Shown one piece after another: positions 1 through 8,322 of a stretch of DNA of 64,000 nt (position 1 is the first letter of the stretch; every line of letters starts with the position of its first letter). The stretch spans positions 124,001 through 188,000 of the forward strand of contig NZ_CP041352.1 of NCBI RefSeq assembly GCF_009746125.1. Reading direction: 5' to 3'. Made by a program: the position numbers and the translations under genes. The notes under the pieces are model-generated. The model was not told the origin of the DNA and did not search any database. It saw nothing but the letters and a program-made list of their open reading frames with translations. This stretch comes from Casimicrobium huifangae. GTDB lineage: Bacteria; Pseudomonadota; Gammaproteobacteria; Burkholderiales; Casimicrobiaceae.

Positions 1-222
1 GTGCCGGCCATTGAGGCTTATCCGCGGGCCGCGACGCGCGGCCTGCCGGTGCATCGGGTCGAGTACCGCCAGCCAGTGGGCAGAGTCGCTCCCGCCGCGC
101 TCACCACCATGCGCGATCTTGCCGACGAGTTGTTCCCGCAGTGGCAGGATCGATTGGCCGCAGTGTCCGGCCGTCCGCCACAGCCTCTTGATATCAGGAG
201 GCCCCATGGCGAACGCACATGA
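1..222 (+). CDS. parA: ParA family ATPase, C-terminal end only
   Basis: Only the last 73 codons are in the window; the reading frame is open at base 1, so the gene starts upstream. The tail (an ELFPQW-type segment followed by a short basic end) is what ParA proteins of ICEclc/PFGI-1-type elements look like, and the next genes are the usual partners. No Walker motif is inside the window, so the assignment rests on the tail and on context. The following gene starts at 206 and overlaps the 3' end by 17 bases. In ICEclc parA belongs to the alpA-parA-shi-bisD-bisC operon that controls transfer competence. Confidence 0.6.
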   Translation: MPAIEAYPRAATRGLPVHRVEYRQPVGRVAPAALTTMRDLADELFPQWQDRLAAVSGRPPQPLDIRRPHGERT

Positions 223-454
223 ACTGGCCCGAGGCCACAATCGGCTGCGCGCCCTGATCGAGTTCGCCGTCGGCGAAGGCTGGCACGTCAAGCGCACGGC
301 GGGCGGTCACCTCAAGTTCACCAAGGCAGGCTGCGCCGCGATCTACACCAGTTCGACGGCCAGCGATCACCGGGCAGCCCTCAACGCCCGTGCGCAGATC
401 CGTCGTGCCGAGCGCGAGACCCGATCCCAAGCGCAGGGGGGCGGCCATGACTGA
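206..454 (+). CDS. shi: Small HicA-like protein, shi position
   Basis: 82-residue protein starting at ATG 206, chosen because a strong AGGAGG lies 5 bases upstream (196-201). It contains a GWxVKRTxGGHLKF segment (about residues 23-38) that resembles the core of HicA-type dsRNA-binding-fold proteins. It sits between parA and the parB-like gene and overlaps both, as the short gene shi does in the ICEclc bistability operon. The symbol is given by position. Whether it acts as a toxin, an RNA-binding regulator or a dispensable spacer cannot be told; the catalytic His of HicA (GGH) is present. Confidence 0.6.
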   Translation: MANAHELARGHNRLRALIEFAVGEGWHVKRTAGGHLKFTKAGCAAIYTSSTASDHRAALNARAQIRRAERETRSQAQGGGHD

Positions 455-2075
455 GATCACCTCCCAGCAGATGGCCGGCAAACTGCTTGCGTCCGGGTTC
501 GAGCGCAGCGGCCCGTCAGCAACGACCTTGAGCGACCCGATCGCCGACACGCCCATGGTCGTGACGCTCGACCAGTTGCGCCCCTACGACCACGACCCGC
601 GCAAGAAGCGCAATCCGGTGTACGAGGAAATCAAGGCATCCATCCGCGAGCGTGGCCTGGACGCGGCTCCGGCCATCACCCGGCGGCCCGGCGACGATCA
701 CTACATCATCCGCAATGGCGGCAACACGCGACTGGCAATCCTGCGCGAACTCTGGTCGGAGACCCGGGACGAACGTTTTTTTCGGGTCTCATGCCTGTTC
801 CGCCCATGGCCCGAGCGTGGCGAGATCGTCGCGCTCACCGGACATCTTGCGGAAAACGAACTGCGCGGTGGCCTCACCTTCATTGAGCGCGCTTTGGGCG
901 TCGAGAAAGCGCGCGAGTTCTACGAACTGGAAATCCGCTCCACCCTGAGCCAGTCCGAGCTGGCCCGCCGCCTGGCCGCGGACGGATACCCCGTGCAGCA
1001 GTCGCACATCAGCCGGATGGCCGACGCCGTACGCTACCTGCTGCCCGCAATCCCGACCGTGCTCTACGCCGGCCTGGGGCGTCACCAGGTCGAGCGGTTG
1101 TCGGTCATGCGCAAGGCCTGCGAGCGCACCTGGGAGCACTACGCCAAAGGCCGCTCACTGGTTCAGGACTTCGACGAGTTCTTTCAGGATGTGCTGTCGC
1201 AATTCGATGTCCAGGCCGACGAGTTCTCTGCGCAGCGCGTACAGGACGAGCTGATCGGCCAGATGACCGAATTGCTGGACGTCGATTACGACGTGCTCGC
1301 TTTGGACATGACCGAGTCCGAGAGCCGCCAGCGGGCCTTGGTCAGCGAGCCGACGCCGCCCTCGACGCCGCCTGCCTTGCCAGAGCCAGAAGCCATCGCG
1401 CGCCCACCGGCCGATACTGCGCCACCTGCTGCGAGGCCGACGGCAACGCCCTCGACGGGCGAGAGCGACGCGGACGCCAGTCATTCTGGCGCAGCCAGTC
1501 CGGCGGTAGATGACGACGTGCTTCGGGAGCACATCGTCTCGCCAGCGCCGACGACCGAACGGCTTGAGTCCATCCAGCGCATGGTCGCCGACCAGTTGGG
1601 CGATCCACTGCCGCACGACTTCTCGGCGAATGTCTTGCAGTCCATCCCGGTGCAGGCCGGCGGGCTCTATCCGATCTCGGATGTCTGGTACATCGCCCCC
1701 GGCCTGGACACACCCGAGCACCTGCGCATCCACGTCGCGCAGTTTGCCCGCGAGATTGCGGTCGAGGCAGACCTGGGCGAGTGCATCGATGACCGCCCAG
1801 ACGGCATCGGCTTCGCCTGCCGTGCTCGCACCACAAACCCAGCGCCGCTGGGCCGTGCCGTCCATACGCTGTTGGCTTGCCTGGCCGGTCAGCAGCCCGC
1901 CGATGTCGGTCTGGACAACGGGCAACTCGTCATCGACCTGCCGGCGCTGCTGCACGGCCAGGGCGACGTAACCCGACGATTGAGCGACACCGCGCTGGTC
2001 AAGCTGTTCCGCCTGCTGCGACTGGCCCGCCGCCTGCTCGATCTCGAAGCCGGCGCTGCGGACTCTGGAACCTAA
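447..2075 (+). CDS. bisD: ParB-like ICE regulator (BisD type)
   Basis: 542 residues from ATG 447, which overlaps the previous gene by eight bases; a longer in-frame extension from 390 is less likely because the overlap with shi would be larger. Residues about 30-130 form the ParB N-terminal domain (LDQLRPYDHDPRK, IRERGL, then IIRNGGNTRLAIL), followed by a helix-turn-helix region (SQSELARRLAADGYPVQQSHISRM split around 175-200). A Pro/Ala-rich linker (about 290-370) leads to a second conserved domain. This is the PFGI-1 ParB family (TIGR03764). In ICEclc the equivalent BisD works with BisC as the master activator of transfer genes, so a regulatory rather than partition role is inferred. Confidence 0.85.
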   Translation: MTEITSQQMAGKLLASGFERSGPSATTLSDPIADTPMVVTLDQLRPYDHDPRKKRNPVYEEIKASIRERGLDAAPAITRRPGDDHYIIRNGGNTRLAILRELWSETRDERFFRVSCLFRPWPERGEIVALTGHLAENELRGGLTFIERALGVEKAREFYELEIRSTLSQSELARRLAADGYPVQQSHISRMADAVRYLLPAIPTVLYAGLGRHQVERLSVMRKACERTWEHYAKGRSLVQDFDEFFQDVLSQFDVQADEFSAQRVQDELIGQMTELLDVDYDVLALDMTESESRQRALVSEPTPPSTPPALPEPEAIARPPADTAPPAARPTATPSTGESDADASHSGAASPAVDDDVLREHIVSPAPTTERLESIQRMVADQLGDPLPHDFSANVLQSIPVQAGGLYPISDVWYIAPGLDTPEHLRIHVAQFAREIAVEADLGECIDDRPDGIGFACRARTTNPAPLGRAVHTLLACLAGQQPADVGLDNGQLVIDLPALLHGQGDVTRRLSDTALVKLFRLLRLARRLLDLEAGAADSGT

Positions 2076-2090
2076 GCGAGGGAGGCCAGC

Positions 2091-2651
2091 ATGTCCACAG
2101 CACACCCACTCAACCAGGCTGTCATCGCCCAGGCCCTCTATGACCTGCGCAATGGGCAACTGCGCCGCTGCAAACTGATGGGGTTTGGCGAGGCAGAGCT
2201 GGACGCCCTCAAGCATCCCGCGCTGATCAGCGTGCTGGCCAACGCCAACGTCTCCTGGTGCTCAGTGACGGTCAACCGCGAAGTGCTGCGGCGGCTGCTC
2301 CAGCAGGCGCAGGACGTGGAGAAGGAAATCGCCACAGTCGATCGCATGCTCAGGCTGGGCGCGAGCACGGAGATGGTCAGCAAGTTCTATGGCTTGACGC
2401 ATCAGGAAGTAGCGCTTCGCCGTGAAATCCTCGGTCTGCCCAAGCGCAAGGGCCGACATCCCGTGCTGGACGAGGAGCAGGACACGGAGCTGTGGCGGCA
2501 ATGGAAGGCCGTGACCAACAGCAGGACGGTCGATCTCGAAGACGAAACCTCCATTCTCGATGCCGCCATGGACTTGGCCGAAGGCATGTCGCTGCCTCTG
2601 TCGGTGGTCTGGGCCTCGATCAAGGGCTGGGTCGATCAGGGATTGGCTTGA
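2091..2651 (+). CDS. bisC: DUF2857 / FlhC-like regulator (BisC type)
   Basis: 186 residues, 15 bases after the ParB-like gene, with GAGG-type ribosome binding sequence before the ATG. It belongs to the DUF2857 family found in nearly all ICEclc-like elements. The middle of the protein (about residues 80-125, GASTEMVSKFYGLTHQEVAL) reads as a helix-turn-helix segment of the FlhC kind. In ICEclc the homologous BisC forms the BisDC activator with BisD that switches on excision and transfer promoters and feeds back on its own operon; the same role is inferred here from identical gene order. Confidence 0.8.
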   Translation: MSTAHPLNQAVIAQALYDLRNGQLRRCKLMGFGEAELDALKHPALISVLANANVSWCSVTVNREVLRRLLQQAQDVEKEIATVDRMLRLGASTEMVSKFYGLTHQEVALRREILGLPKRKGRHPVLDEEQDTELWRQWKAVTNSRTVDLEDETSILDAAMDLAEGMSLPLSVVWASIKGWVDQGLA

Positions 2652-2654
2652 GTC

Positions 2655-3899
2655 ATGGCCGTGGACGACACCGCACCACGAGTCCGACGCCAAGGCCCCA
2701 TCGCACTCGCAGAGCTGTTCGATGCTGCGCTGAAAGACCTTGCGCCCAAGCCCGCCCCCAGCGCACCTGCGCCTACACCGGCACAGTCGCCCACGCCTAC
2801 CTCCGGCGATGCTTTCCTCTTCAGTGGCAACCGGCACGAGACGGTGCCACGCAAGTTGTTCCTCGACCGCCGCCTGACGCCGCTGGAACGAAACGCCTGG
2901 CAAGTGTTCCGGCTGATGCTCAACGACGATGGTGTGACCGCATTTCCCACCTACGAGCAGTTGCGGCCCTGGCTGGCGTCCATGCCCTGCGCAGGCCAGG
3001 CCTCGCATGAAACCGTGGCACGGGCGCTGACACTGATGCGCCTGACCCGCTGGCTGAGCCTGGTTCGGCGACGGCGTGACCCCAAGACTGGCCGCATCCT
3101 CGGCAATCTGTACGTGCTGCACGACGAACCTCTGACACCGTTCGAGGCCATGCAGCTCGACCCGGACTACCTGCAACTCGTCAGCCAGGCGCTCGGCCAT
3201 TCTGCCAAGGCCGTGCAGATCGTGGGCCTGCACACGCTCAAGGAAATCGGTGAAGACCCATTGCTGGCCGGACGCACCCTCCCGTCACGGTTGCAGGTGA
3301 TGGCCGAACGCCTCGCCAACCAGGACCTTACGGCCAGCGATAGTTATCCACAGGAAGACGCCATTCACGATTCCGAAGAAGGGGCTCCGAGCCTTCTTCG
3401 GAATGACGAACGCCCCACTACGGATTCCGAAGCAGGGCCGAAACCCGCGCCAGACGTCTCTCTTCGGAATCCGAAGCAGGCCCGTACAGTACGTAGTAGT
3501 TGTATTAATGAAATACGTACTACTGCGCAGGCGCGCGCACTGGACGATCTGCAATGGCCCAAGCGCTTTGCGCAACTGAAGGCGGAACAGCAGGCGGGTG
3601 CCAAGGTGGCATTGCAGCAGGTTGATGCCTCGCTGAGGCAGGACGTGCTGGACGAATGGGCCGCGCGTTGTAGCAACCACGGCATCCGCAATCCCGCTGG
3701 GTATCTGTTCGGCATCATCCAGCGGGCCATCCACGGTGAGTTCAATGCCTGGGCCAAGAAAGACCCGCCACCGGCACCCACTCAGCCAAACGAACGGCCA
3801 CCACCCGCACCACCACCCCAAACGCAGGGTAAGCCGGTGCCACCAGAAGTCGCCAGGCAGCACATCGAGCGACTGCGAGATCTGCTCGCCAGCAAGTGA
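2655..3899 (+). CDS. STY4528-family pathogenicity-island replication protein
   Basis: 414 residues, starting 4 bases after bisC. The N-terminal part after a Pro/Ala-rich stretch (residues 60-200: RKLFLDRRLTPLERNAW, then SHETVARALTLMRLTRWLS) is a winged-helix type DNA-binding region of plasmid/phage initiators. A low-complexity linker (about 225-290) precedes a C-terminal helical domain (about 290-370), and the end is Pro-rich. Family members are annotated as STY4528 island replication proteins. The linker DNA carries a DnaA box, iteron-like repeats and an AT-rich block (see separate entry), the arrangement used by lambda O-type initiators whose origin lies inside the gene. It probably initiates replication of the excised circle. 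Confidence 0.8.
   Translation: MAVDDTAPRVRRQGPIALAELFDAALKDLAPKPAPSAPAPTPAQSPTPTSGDAFLFSGNRHETVPRKLFLDRRLTPLERNAWQVFRLMLNDDGVTAFPTYEQLRPWLASMPCAGQASHETVARALTLMRLTRWLSLVRRRRDPKTGRILGNLYVLHDEPLTPFEAMQLDPDYLQLVSQALGHSAKAVQIVGLHTLKEIGEDPLLAGRTLPSRLQVMAERLANQDLTASDSYPQEDAIHDSEEGAPSLLRNDERPTTDSEAGPKPAPDVSLRNPKQARTVRSSCINEIRTTAQARALDDLQWPKRFAQLKAEQQAGAKVALQQVDASLRQDVLDEWAARCSNHGIRNPAGYLFGIIQRAIHGEFNAWAKKDPPPAPTQPNERPPPAPPPQTQGKPVPPEVARQHIERLRDLLASK
3344..3524 (+). other. Candidate replication origin inside the initiator gene
   Basis: Seen directly: a perfect consensus DnaA box TTATCCACA at 3344-3352; repeats of the core GATTCCGAAG at 3369-3378 and 3423-3432 in direct orientation, the inverse CTTCGGAAT at 3396-3404 and 3462-3470, and an overlapping AATCCGAAG at 3468-3476; 3370-3382 and 3392-3404 form a perfect 13-bp inverted repeat; then an AT-rich block 3484-3524 in an otherwise G+C-rich gene. 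Box, iterons and AT-rich unwinding element in this order, in the coding linker of a replication initiator, is the organisation of lambdoid origins. Function is inferred. Confidence 0.6.
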
Positions 3900-3943
3900 G
3901 ACGACCGACAAGGCGGTGAAGTGGACGCCCATGGATGCCAGTA

Positions 3944-3966
3944 GAGCTATCCCCTGGGGATAGTTC
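3944..3966. promoter_or_regulatory. 23-bp palindrome, copy 1 (one mismatch)
   Basis: Half-sites GAGCTATCCCC and GGGGATAGTTC around a central T; one base differs from perfect symmetry. Same sequence family as the palindromes at 4076 and 6083. Likely a dimeric protein-binding site. Confidence 0.7.
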
Positions 3967-4075
3967 CACCGTTGGGGCGGATGCCGTGCAGTCGCAGGCC
4001 TCGCCTCGAACATCTGCAGCAGCATCGGCGTTGTCCGCCCTGATCCCGACGTGCAGCGTTCGCTGGCGCTCCATG

Positions 4076-4098
4076 GAGCTATCCCCAGGGGATAGCTC
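4076..4098. promoter_or_regulatory. 23-bp palindrome, copy 2 (perfect)
   Basis: Half-sites GAGCTATCCCC and GGGGATAGCTC around a central A, perfectly symmetric, 118 bases upstream of the PFL_4669 gene. Candidate site for the BisD/BisC regulators or for the replication protein. Confidence 0.75.
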
Positions 4099-4216
4099 GC
4101 GCCGCAGGCGGCCACCACGCGCTGAACCGGGGTCTGGCAGGTTTCGGTTTGTTGACTGACGGCCTTCCGCTTCCTGCCGAAGCTGACCGCTCCTTTCCAC
4201 ACAACGAGCGGACACC

Positions 4217-5002
4217 ATGGCAACCAATGAACCTCTGCAACTGAATCTCGGTTCCCTGCGCAGCGCGATGTCGCTGACGCTTCACACCCACCACGCCTCG
4301 CGCATCTGGCATGGCCGTGCCGCCGCCGAGGGGCGACCCGGCATCGTCGGCCTGAACGGCTACATCGCCCAAATGAACAAGATGCGGCGCGGTTCGGAGC
4401 AGGACGACCCGTACTCGGACTGGTGGATGCTGCGCATCGAGGTCAAGCTCGACCAGACCAAGACCACGCTGCAATCGCTGCGCGAGCAGGTGGATCAGGC
4501 GCTGGCAAGCGTGCCGCCGGCACTCAGCCTGGGCGAGAACCTCAACGTGCAGCCCGTCAAGTTGCCGCTGTTCGTCAATGCGCAGCTCGGCTTTGCCGCC
4601 GTCTATCTGCTGGCCGACTACGACGACATCGCCCGCAAACTGATCCTCGCCCACCACACGGCGCTCATCGACCGCAGCACCTTGGAGCGCTGGCTCAACG
4701 AGGGCGCCCATGCACTGCGCAGCCTGTTCTCGCTGGCCCAGCAATACCGCTATTCGGGCTGTACGCGCGACGACTTCGTGTCGAAGAACGCCGCAGCACG
4801 GGCGGCGTTGGAGAAATTCGGCGAACTGCCGCAGGACGTGCTGGAAGGCACGCGCCGCTCGAAGTTCGCGCCGCCCATCGTGCGCCGTGGCCTGCAACAG
4901 CGTGCTGAGAGTCCTGCTGCAGCGCCTGCCCCCAACGACGAGGCCGCCACCGGCGCGGTGCCCGAGGTCGGCGCCGGCGAGGTCGAGGGCGAGCAGGCAT
5001 GA
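4217..5002 (+). CDS. ICE protein, PFL_4669 family (TIGR03761)
   Basis: 261 residues. The start (MATNEPLQLNLGSLRSAM) and the WHGR..PGIVGLNGYI segment are typical of the PFL_4669 family, a conserved gene next to ssb and topB in PFGI-1-type elements. No catalytic motif is visible and there is no signal or membrane segment; an Ala-rich acidic tail follows residue about 225. It overlaps the next gene by an ATGA (4999-5002), so the two are translationally coupled. A DNA-processing role is inferred only from its constant neighbours. Confidence 0.8.
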   Translation: MATNEPLQLNLGSLRSAMSLTLHTHHASRIWHGRAAAEGRPGIVGLNGYIAQMNKMRRGSEQDDPYSDWWMLRIEVKLDQTKTTLQSLREQVDQALASVPPALSLGENLNVQPVKLPLFVNAQLGFAAVYLLADYDDIARKLILAHHTALIDRSTLERWLNEGAHALRSLFSLAQQYRYSGCTRDDFVSKNAAARAALEKFGELPQDVLEGTRRSKFAPPIVRRGLQQRAESPAAAPAPNDEAATGAVPEVGAGEVEGEQA

Positions 5003-5526
5003 GCGATCCGAACCGCGAACCCCGCTACTTCCAGGGCCTGCAACAGGCTGCCTTCATGAAGCTGGAACACGCTGCCTCTCTAAAAGGCCTTTTAAAGCCT
5101 TTTAAGGGTAAGGGGGATCTTGAGGGCTGGGCCAGCCAGTGCTTCGCCATGCGCGACGAGTTGATTGGCTTGGCGCAGCGGCAGGTGCTGCAACAGGCAG
5201 TCGGGCATCCCTTCCACCTGCTGCCCGTGGAGTTGGCCCAGCAAACCACTGGCGCAGGCACGGCGTTTTTGCGCTGGCGCAAGCACGACCGCTCAGCCAT
5301 GGGCGTAGCCCTGTGGCAGGAATTGATGGCGAACATCGGCACGCCGGTCAACCTGTTGGCCGAGCTGCACGCGATTGAGCTTCAGCGCATCACGCTGAAC
5401 ATGCAGATCAGCCTGTTGCACACCTTGGGCAGGCAGGCCCAGGAGTGCGCCAGCAAGGCCGCCAAGGCGGAAGACGCCTACCTGCGCAGGCTCAAGTCCA
5501 TCCCACCTGGAATGCGTGATCGGTGA
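4999..5526 (+). CDS. DUF3158 family protein
   Basis: 175 residues, overlapping the PFL_4669 gene by ATGA. Family recognised by the conserved start (YFQGLQQAAFMKLEHAASLKG, in two parts) and by its place before ssb. It is helical and cytoplasmic, with no motif that gives a reaction. Codons 28-36 contain an unusual A/T-rich run (5081-5105) with the palindrome AAAAGGCCTTTT, out of character with the rest of the gene. Function unknown; the neighbours suggest a part in processing of the element's DNA. Confidence 0.75.
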   Translation: MSDPNREPRYFQGLQQAAFMKLEHAASLKGLLKPFKGKGDLEGWASQCFAMRDELIGLAQRQVLQQAVGHPFHLLPVELAQQTTGAGTAFLRWRKHDRSAMGVALWQELMANIGTPVNLLAELHAIELQRITLNMQISLLHTLGRQAQECASKAAKAEDAYLRRLKSIPPGMRDR

Positions 5527-5599
5527 TGACACCGGACACCCCAGTACGCGCCCGACGCCGACGCGGCTCGGGTATTTCAATCACCATGGAGATTGCAAC

Positions 5600-6040
5600 A
5601 TGAGCACGCATTTTTGGGGCGAAGGCAACATTGGCTCCCCGCCCGAGTACCGGGAGTTCCCCAACGGCAACGACGAGCCGCGGCGCTTGCTGCGGCTGAA
5701 CGTGTATTTCGACAACCCCGTTCCCACCAAAGGCGGCGACTTCGAGGATCGCGGCGGCTTTTGGGCGCCAGTGGAAATCTGGCACCGTGACACCGCGCAC
5801 TGGAAAAACCTCTACCAGAAAGGCATGCGCGTGCTGGTCGTCGGCCGCATGGAGCGCGAGCCCTGGACGGACAACGAAGATCAGCCACGCGAGACCTGGC
5901 AGATCAACGCGCGCAGCGTCGGCATCCTGCCGTTCCGCATCGAGTCCGTGACCCTCAGCCCGAAGCCGCAGGATGCGGAGGCAAAGTCCCAGGCAGTCCA
6001 GGAACCGGCTGCGCCAAAAGAGCCGCGGCGTAGGAAGTGA
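5600..6040 (+). CDS. ssb: Single-stranded DNA-binding protein of the ICE
   Basis: 146 residues from ATG 5600, preceded by GGAGA at 5588-5592; earlier in-frame starts lack such a site. It is an OB-fold SSB variant: LLRLNVYFDNPVP, then W-PVEIWHRD and LVVGRMEREPWTD correspond to the SSB core strands, and the Arg/Lys-rich tail replaces the acidic DDDIPF tip of chromosomal SSB. In ICEclc the equivalent SSB is needed to protect single-stranded transfer DNA. It follows the DUF3158 gene after 73 bases and precedes topB. Confidence 0.85.
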   Translation: MSTHFWGEGNIGSPPEYREFPNGNDEPRRLLRLNVYFDNPVPTKGGDFEDRGGFWAPVEIWHRDTAHWKNLYQKGMRVLVVGRMEREPWTDNEDQPRETWQINARSVGILPFRIESVTLSPKPQDAEAKSQAVQEPAAPKEPRRRK

Positions 6041-6082
6041 CCCGGCATGGGCCGGCCACTGTTCGCCGTTCCATGCTCTCGC

Positions 6083-6105
6083 GAGCTATCCCCAGGGGAT
6101 AGCTC
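6083..6105. promoter_or_regulatory. 23-bp palindrome, copy 3 (perfect)
   Basis: Identical to the copy at 4076-4098 (half-sites GAGCTATCCCC and GGGGATAGCTC, central A). It lies in the 269-base space between ssb and topB, about 205 bases before the topB start, and may control topB. Confidence 0.75.
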
Positions 6106-6309
6106 CATCAACGTCCACCGGCTTCCATGCGCTCCCGAAAATCGCGGCTCCCGGCCCGCACACCCCGGCTGCACGCCATCTCCGCCCCAGCCATTCCATC
6201 CTGTGAAAGTGGTCGCCACCGCTTGCGACTTGTTTGCTGCTGCCCCTGGCGGTGCCCGGCATCCTCGATTCCAGCAACTCAATGAACCACGGAAATCGGA
6301 TGGACGGAC

Positions 6310-8322
6310 ATGCGGCTGTTCTTGTGCGAGAAGCCCTCCCAGGGCAAGGATATTGGCCGGATTCTCGGCGCGACGCGGCGCGGTGAAGGCTGCCTCAACG
6401 GCTCCGGCATCACCATCACCTGGTGCATCGGCCATCTCGTAGAAGCGGCAGCACCCGAGGTCTATGACGCGGCGCTCAAGCGCTGGTCGCTGGAACAGTT
6501 GCCCATCATTCCCCAGCAGTGGCGGGTCGAGGTCAAACCGAAGGCCGCCACGCAATTCAAGGTCGTCAAGGCGCTTCTGGCGAAGGCGACCCATCTCGTC
6601 ATCGCCACCGATGCCGACCGCGAGGGCGAACTGATCGCCCGAGAGATCATCGACCTGTGCGGCTACCGTGGCCCCATCGAACGCTTGTGGCTGTCGGCGC
6701 TCAACGATGCGTCGATCCGCACCGCGCTCGGCAAGCTACGGCCGTCGTCCGATACGCTGCCGATGTATTACTCGGCGCTGGCGCGTTCGCGGGCAGACTG
6801 GCTCGTCGGCATGAACCTCAGCCGTCTGTTCACGGTGCTCGGGCGGCAGGCGGGCTACGACGGCGTGCTGTCGGTCGGACGTGTCCAGACCCCGACCCTG
6901 AAGCTGGTCGTGGATCGCGACCGCGAAATCGCGGCTTTCAAGTCGGTGCCGTTCTGGGCCATCGACGTGTCTTTGTCCGCAGAGGGTCAGGCTTTCTCCG
7001 CGCAGTGGGTTGCGCCCGATGGCTGCACCGACGACGCCGGTCGTTGTCTGCAACAGCCGGTCGCCCAGCAGGCGGCGCAGCAGATTCGTGCTGCGGGCAG
7101 CGCCCAGGTGGTGTCGGTCGAGACCGAGCGCGTGCGCGAAGGCCCGCCGCTGCTGTTCGACCTGGGGACGCTTCAGGAGGTCTGTTCCAGGCAGCTCGGG
7201 CTGGACGTGCAGGAGACATTGCAGATCGCCCAGGCCCTGTACGAGACGCACAAGGCCACGACCTACCCGCGCTCGGACTCTGGCTACCTGCCCGAAAGCA
7301 TGTTCGCCGAGGTGCCCGCCGTCCTGGACAGCCTGCTCAAAACCGACCCGTCGCTGCGACCGATCATGAGTCAGCTCGACCGCTCCCAGCGTTCGCGCGC
7401 CTGGAACGACGGCAAGGTCACGGCGCACCACGGCATCATTCCGACGCTCGAACCCGCGAACCTCTCTGCTCTGAGCGAGAAGGAACTGGCGGTGTACCGG
7501 CTGATCCGGGCGCATTACCTGGCGCAGTTCCTCCCGCACCACGAGTTCGACCGTACCGTGGCTGAGTTTTCCTGCGGCCGACAGACGCTGGTGGCCGCCG
7601 GTAAACAGGTGGTCATCAAGGGCTGGCGTCTGGTGCTGGCCGAACCGCAAGCGGACGAGGACTGCGTCGACGCGGCGCGCAGCCAGGTGCTGCCCCCACT
7701 GCGTGAGGGCCTGGCGTGCCAGGTGGCCGAGGCCGAGATCAAGGCGCTCAAGACGATGCCGCCCAAGCCCTATACCCAGGGCGAACTGGTCAAATCAATG
7801 AAGGGCATTGCGCGCTTCGTAACCGACCCGCGCCTGAAGCAGAAGCTGAAGGACACGACGGGCATCGGCACCGAGGCGACGCGGGCCAACATCATCAGCG
7901 TGCTAATCGCCCGTGGCTACATCGTGAAGAAGGGTCGCTCCATTCGCGCATCGGATGCGGCGTTCACGCTGATCGACGCCGTGCCCGCAGCGATTGCAGA
8001 CCCCGGCACAACGGCGGTGTGGGAGCAGGCGCTCGACATGATCGAGGCCGGACAGCTCACCCTGGACGTATTCCTCAGCAAGCAGGCCGCCTGGATTTCG
8101 CAGTTGATCGCGCAGTACGGCAGCATGTCCCTGTCCATCAAGCTTCCCCATGGGCCAGCATGTCCGCAGTGCGGCGCACCGACGCGCCAGCGCACCGGCA
8201 AGAGCGGCCCATTCTGGTCGTGCAGTCGCTACCCCGACTGCAAAGGCACGCTGCCGGTCGAATCCGGTACGCCCAAGCGTGGCGCTTCGCGCTCGCGTAG
8301 CAGCGGCCGCAAAGGCGCCTGA
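6310..8322 (+). CDS. topB: DNA topoisomerase III (plasmid TraE/TopB type)
   Basis: 670 residues, a full type IA topoisomerase. The N-terminal Toprim domain begins MRLFLCEKPSQGKDIG and has the acidic DADREGE motif (about residues 99-105); the active-site region reads TTYPRSDSGYLP with the catalytic Tyr at about 318. The C-terminus has one zinc-finger of four cysteines (CPQCG..., CSRYPDCKG, about residues 617-642) and a basic tail. It relaxes or decatenates DNA and in conjugative elements helps replication and strand processing. It stands alone as a cistron after a palindrome-bearing leader. Confidence 0.92.
   Translation: MRLFLCEKPSQGKDIGRILGATRRGEGCLNGSGITITWCIGHLVEAAAPEVYDAALKRWSLEQLPIIPQQWRVEVKPKAATQFKVVKALLAKATHLVIATDADREGELIAREIIDLCGYRGPIERLWLSALNDASIRTALGKLRPSSDTLPMYYSALARSRADWLVGMNLSRLFTVLGRQAGYDGVLSVGRVQTPTLKLVVDRDREIAAFKSVPFWAIDVSLSAEGQAFSAQWVAPDGCTDDAGRCLQQPVAQQAAQQIRAAGSAQVVSVETERVREGPPLLFDLGTLQEVCSRQLGLDVQETLQIAQALYETHKATTYPRSDSGYLPESMFAEVPAVLDSLLKTDPSLRPIMSQLDRSQRSRAWNDGKVTAHHGIIPTLEPANLSALSEKELAVYRLIRAHYLAQFLPHHEFDRTVAEFSCGRQTLVAAGKQVVIKGWRLVLAEPQADEDCVDAARSQVLPPLREGLACQVAEAEIKALKTMPPKPYTQGELVKSMKGIARFVTDPRLKQKLKDTTGIGTEATRANIISVLIARGYIVKKGRSIRASDAAFTLIDAVPAAIADPGTTAVWEQALDMIEAGQLTLDVFLSKQAAWISQLIAQYGSMSLSIKLPHGPACPQCGAPTRQRTGKSGPFWSCSRYPDCKGTLPVESGTPKRGASRSRSSGRKGA

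Larger units (their letters stand above)
3900..4216. other. Intergenic control region with two palindromes
   Basis: 317 bases without a supported gene between the replication gene and the PFL_4669 gene. It contains two copies of the 23-bp palindrome described separately (3944-3966 and 4076-4098) and an otherwise unremarkable leader ending in a weak purine-rich sequence before ATG 4217. Confidence 0.6.

Noticed and set aside
5081-5105. AT-rich palindrome and repeat inside the DUF3158 gene as an origin or att site
   Set aside because: It is short, has no accompanying boxes, is read through in frame, and can be explained by Lys/Leu/Phe codons.
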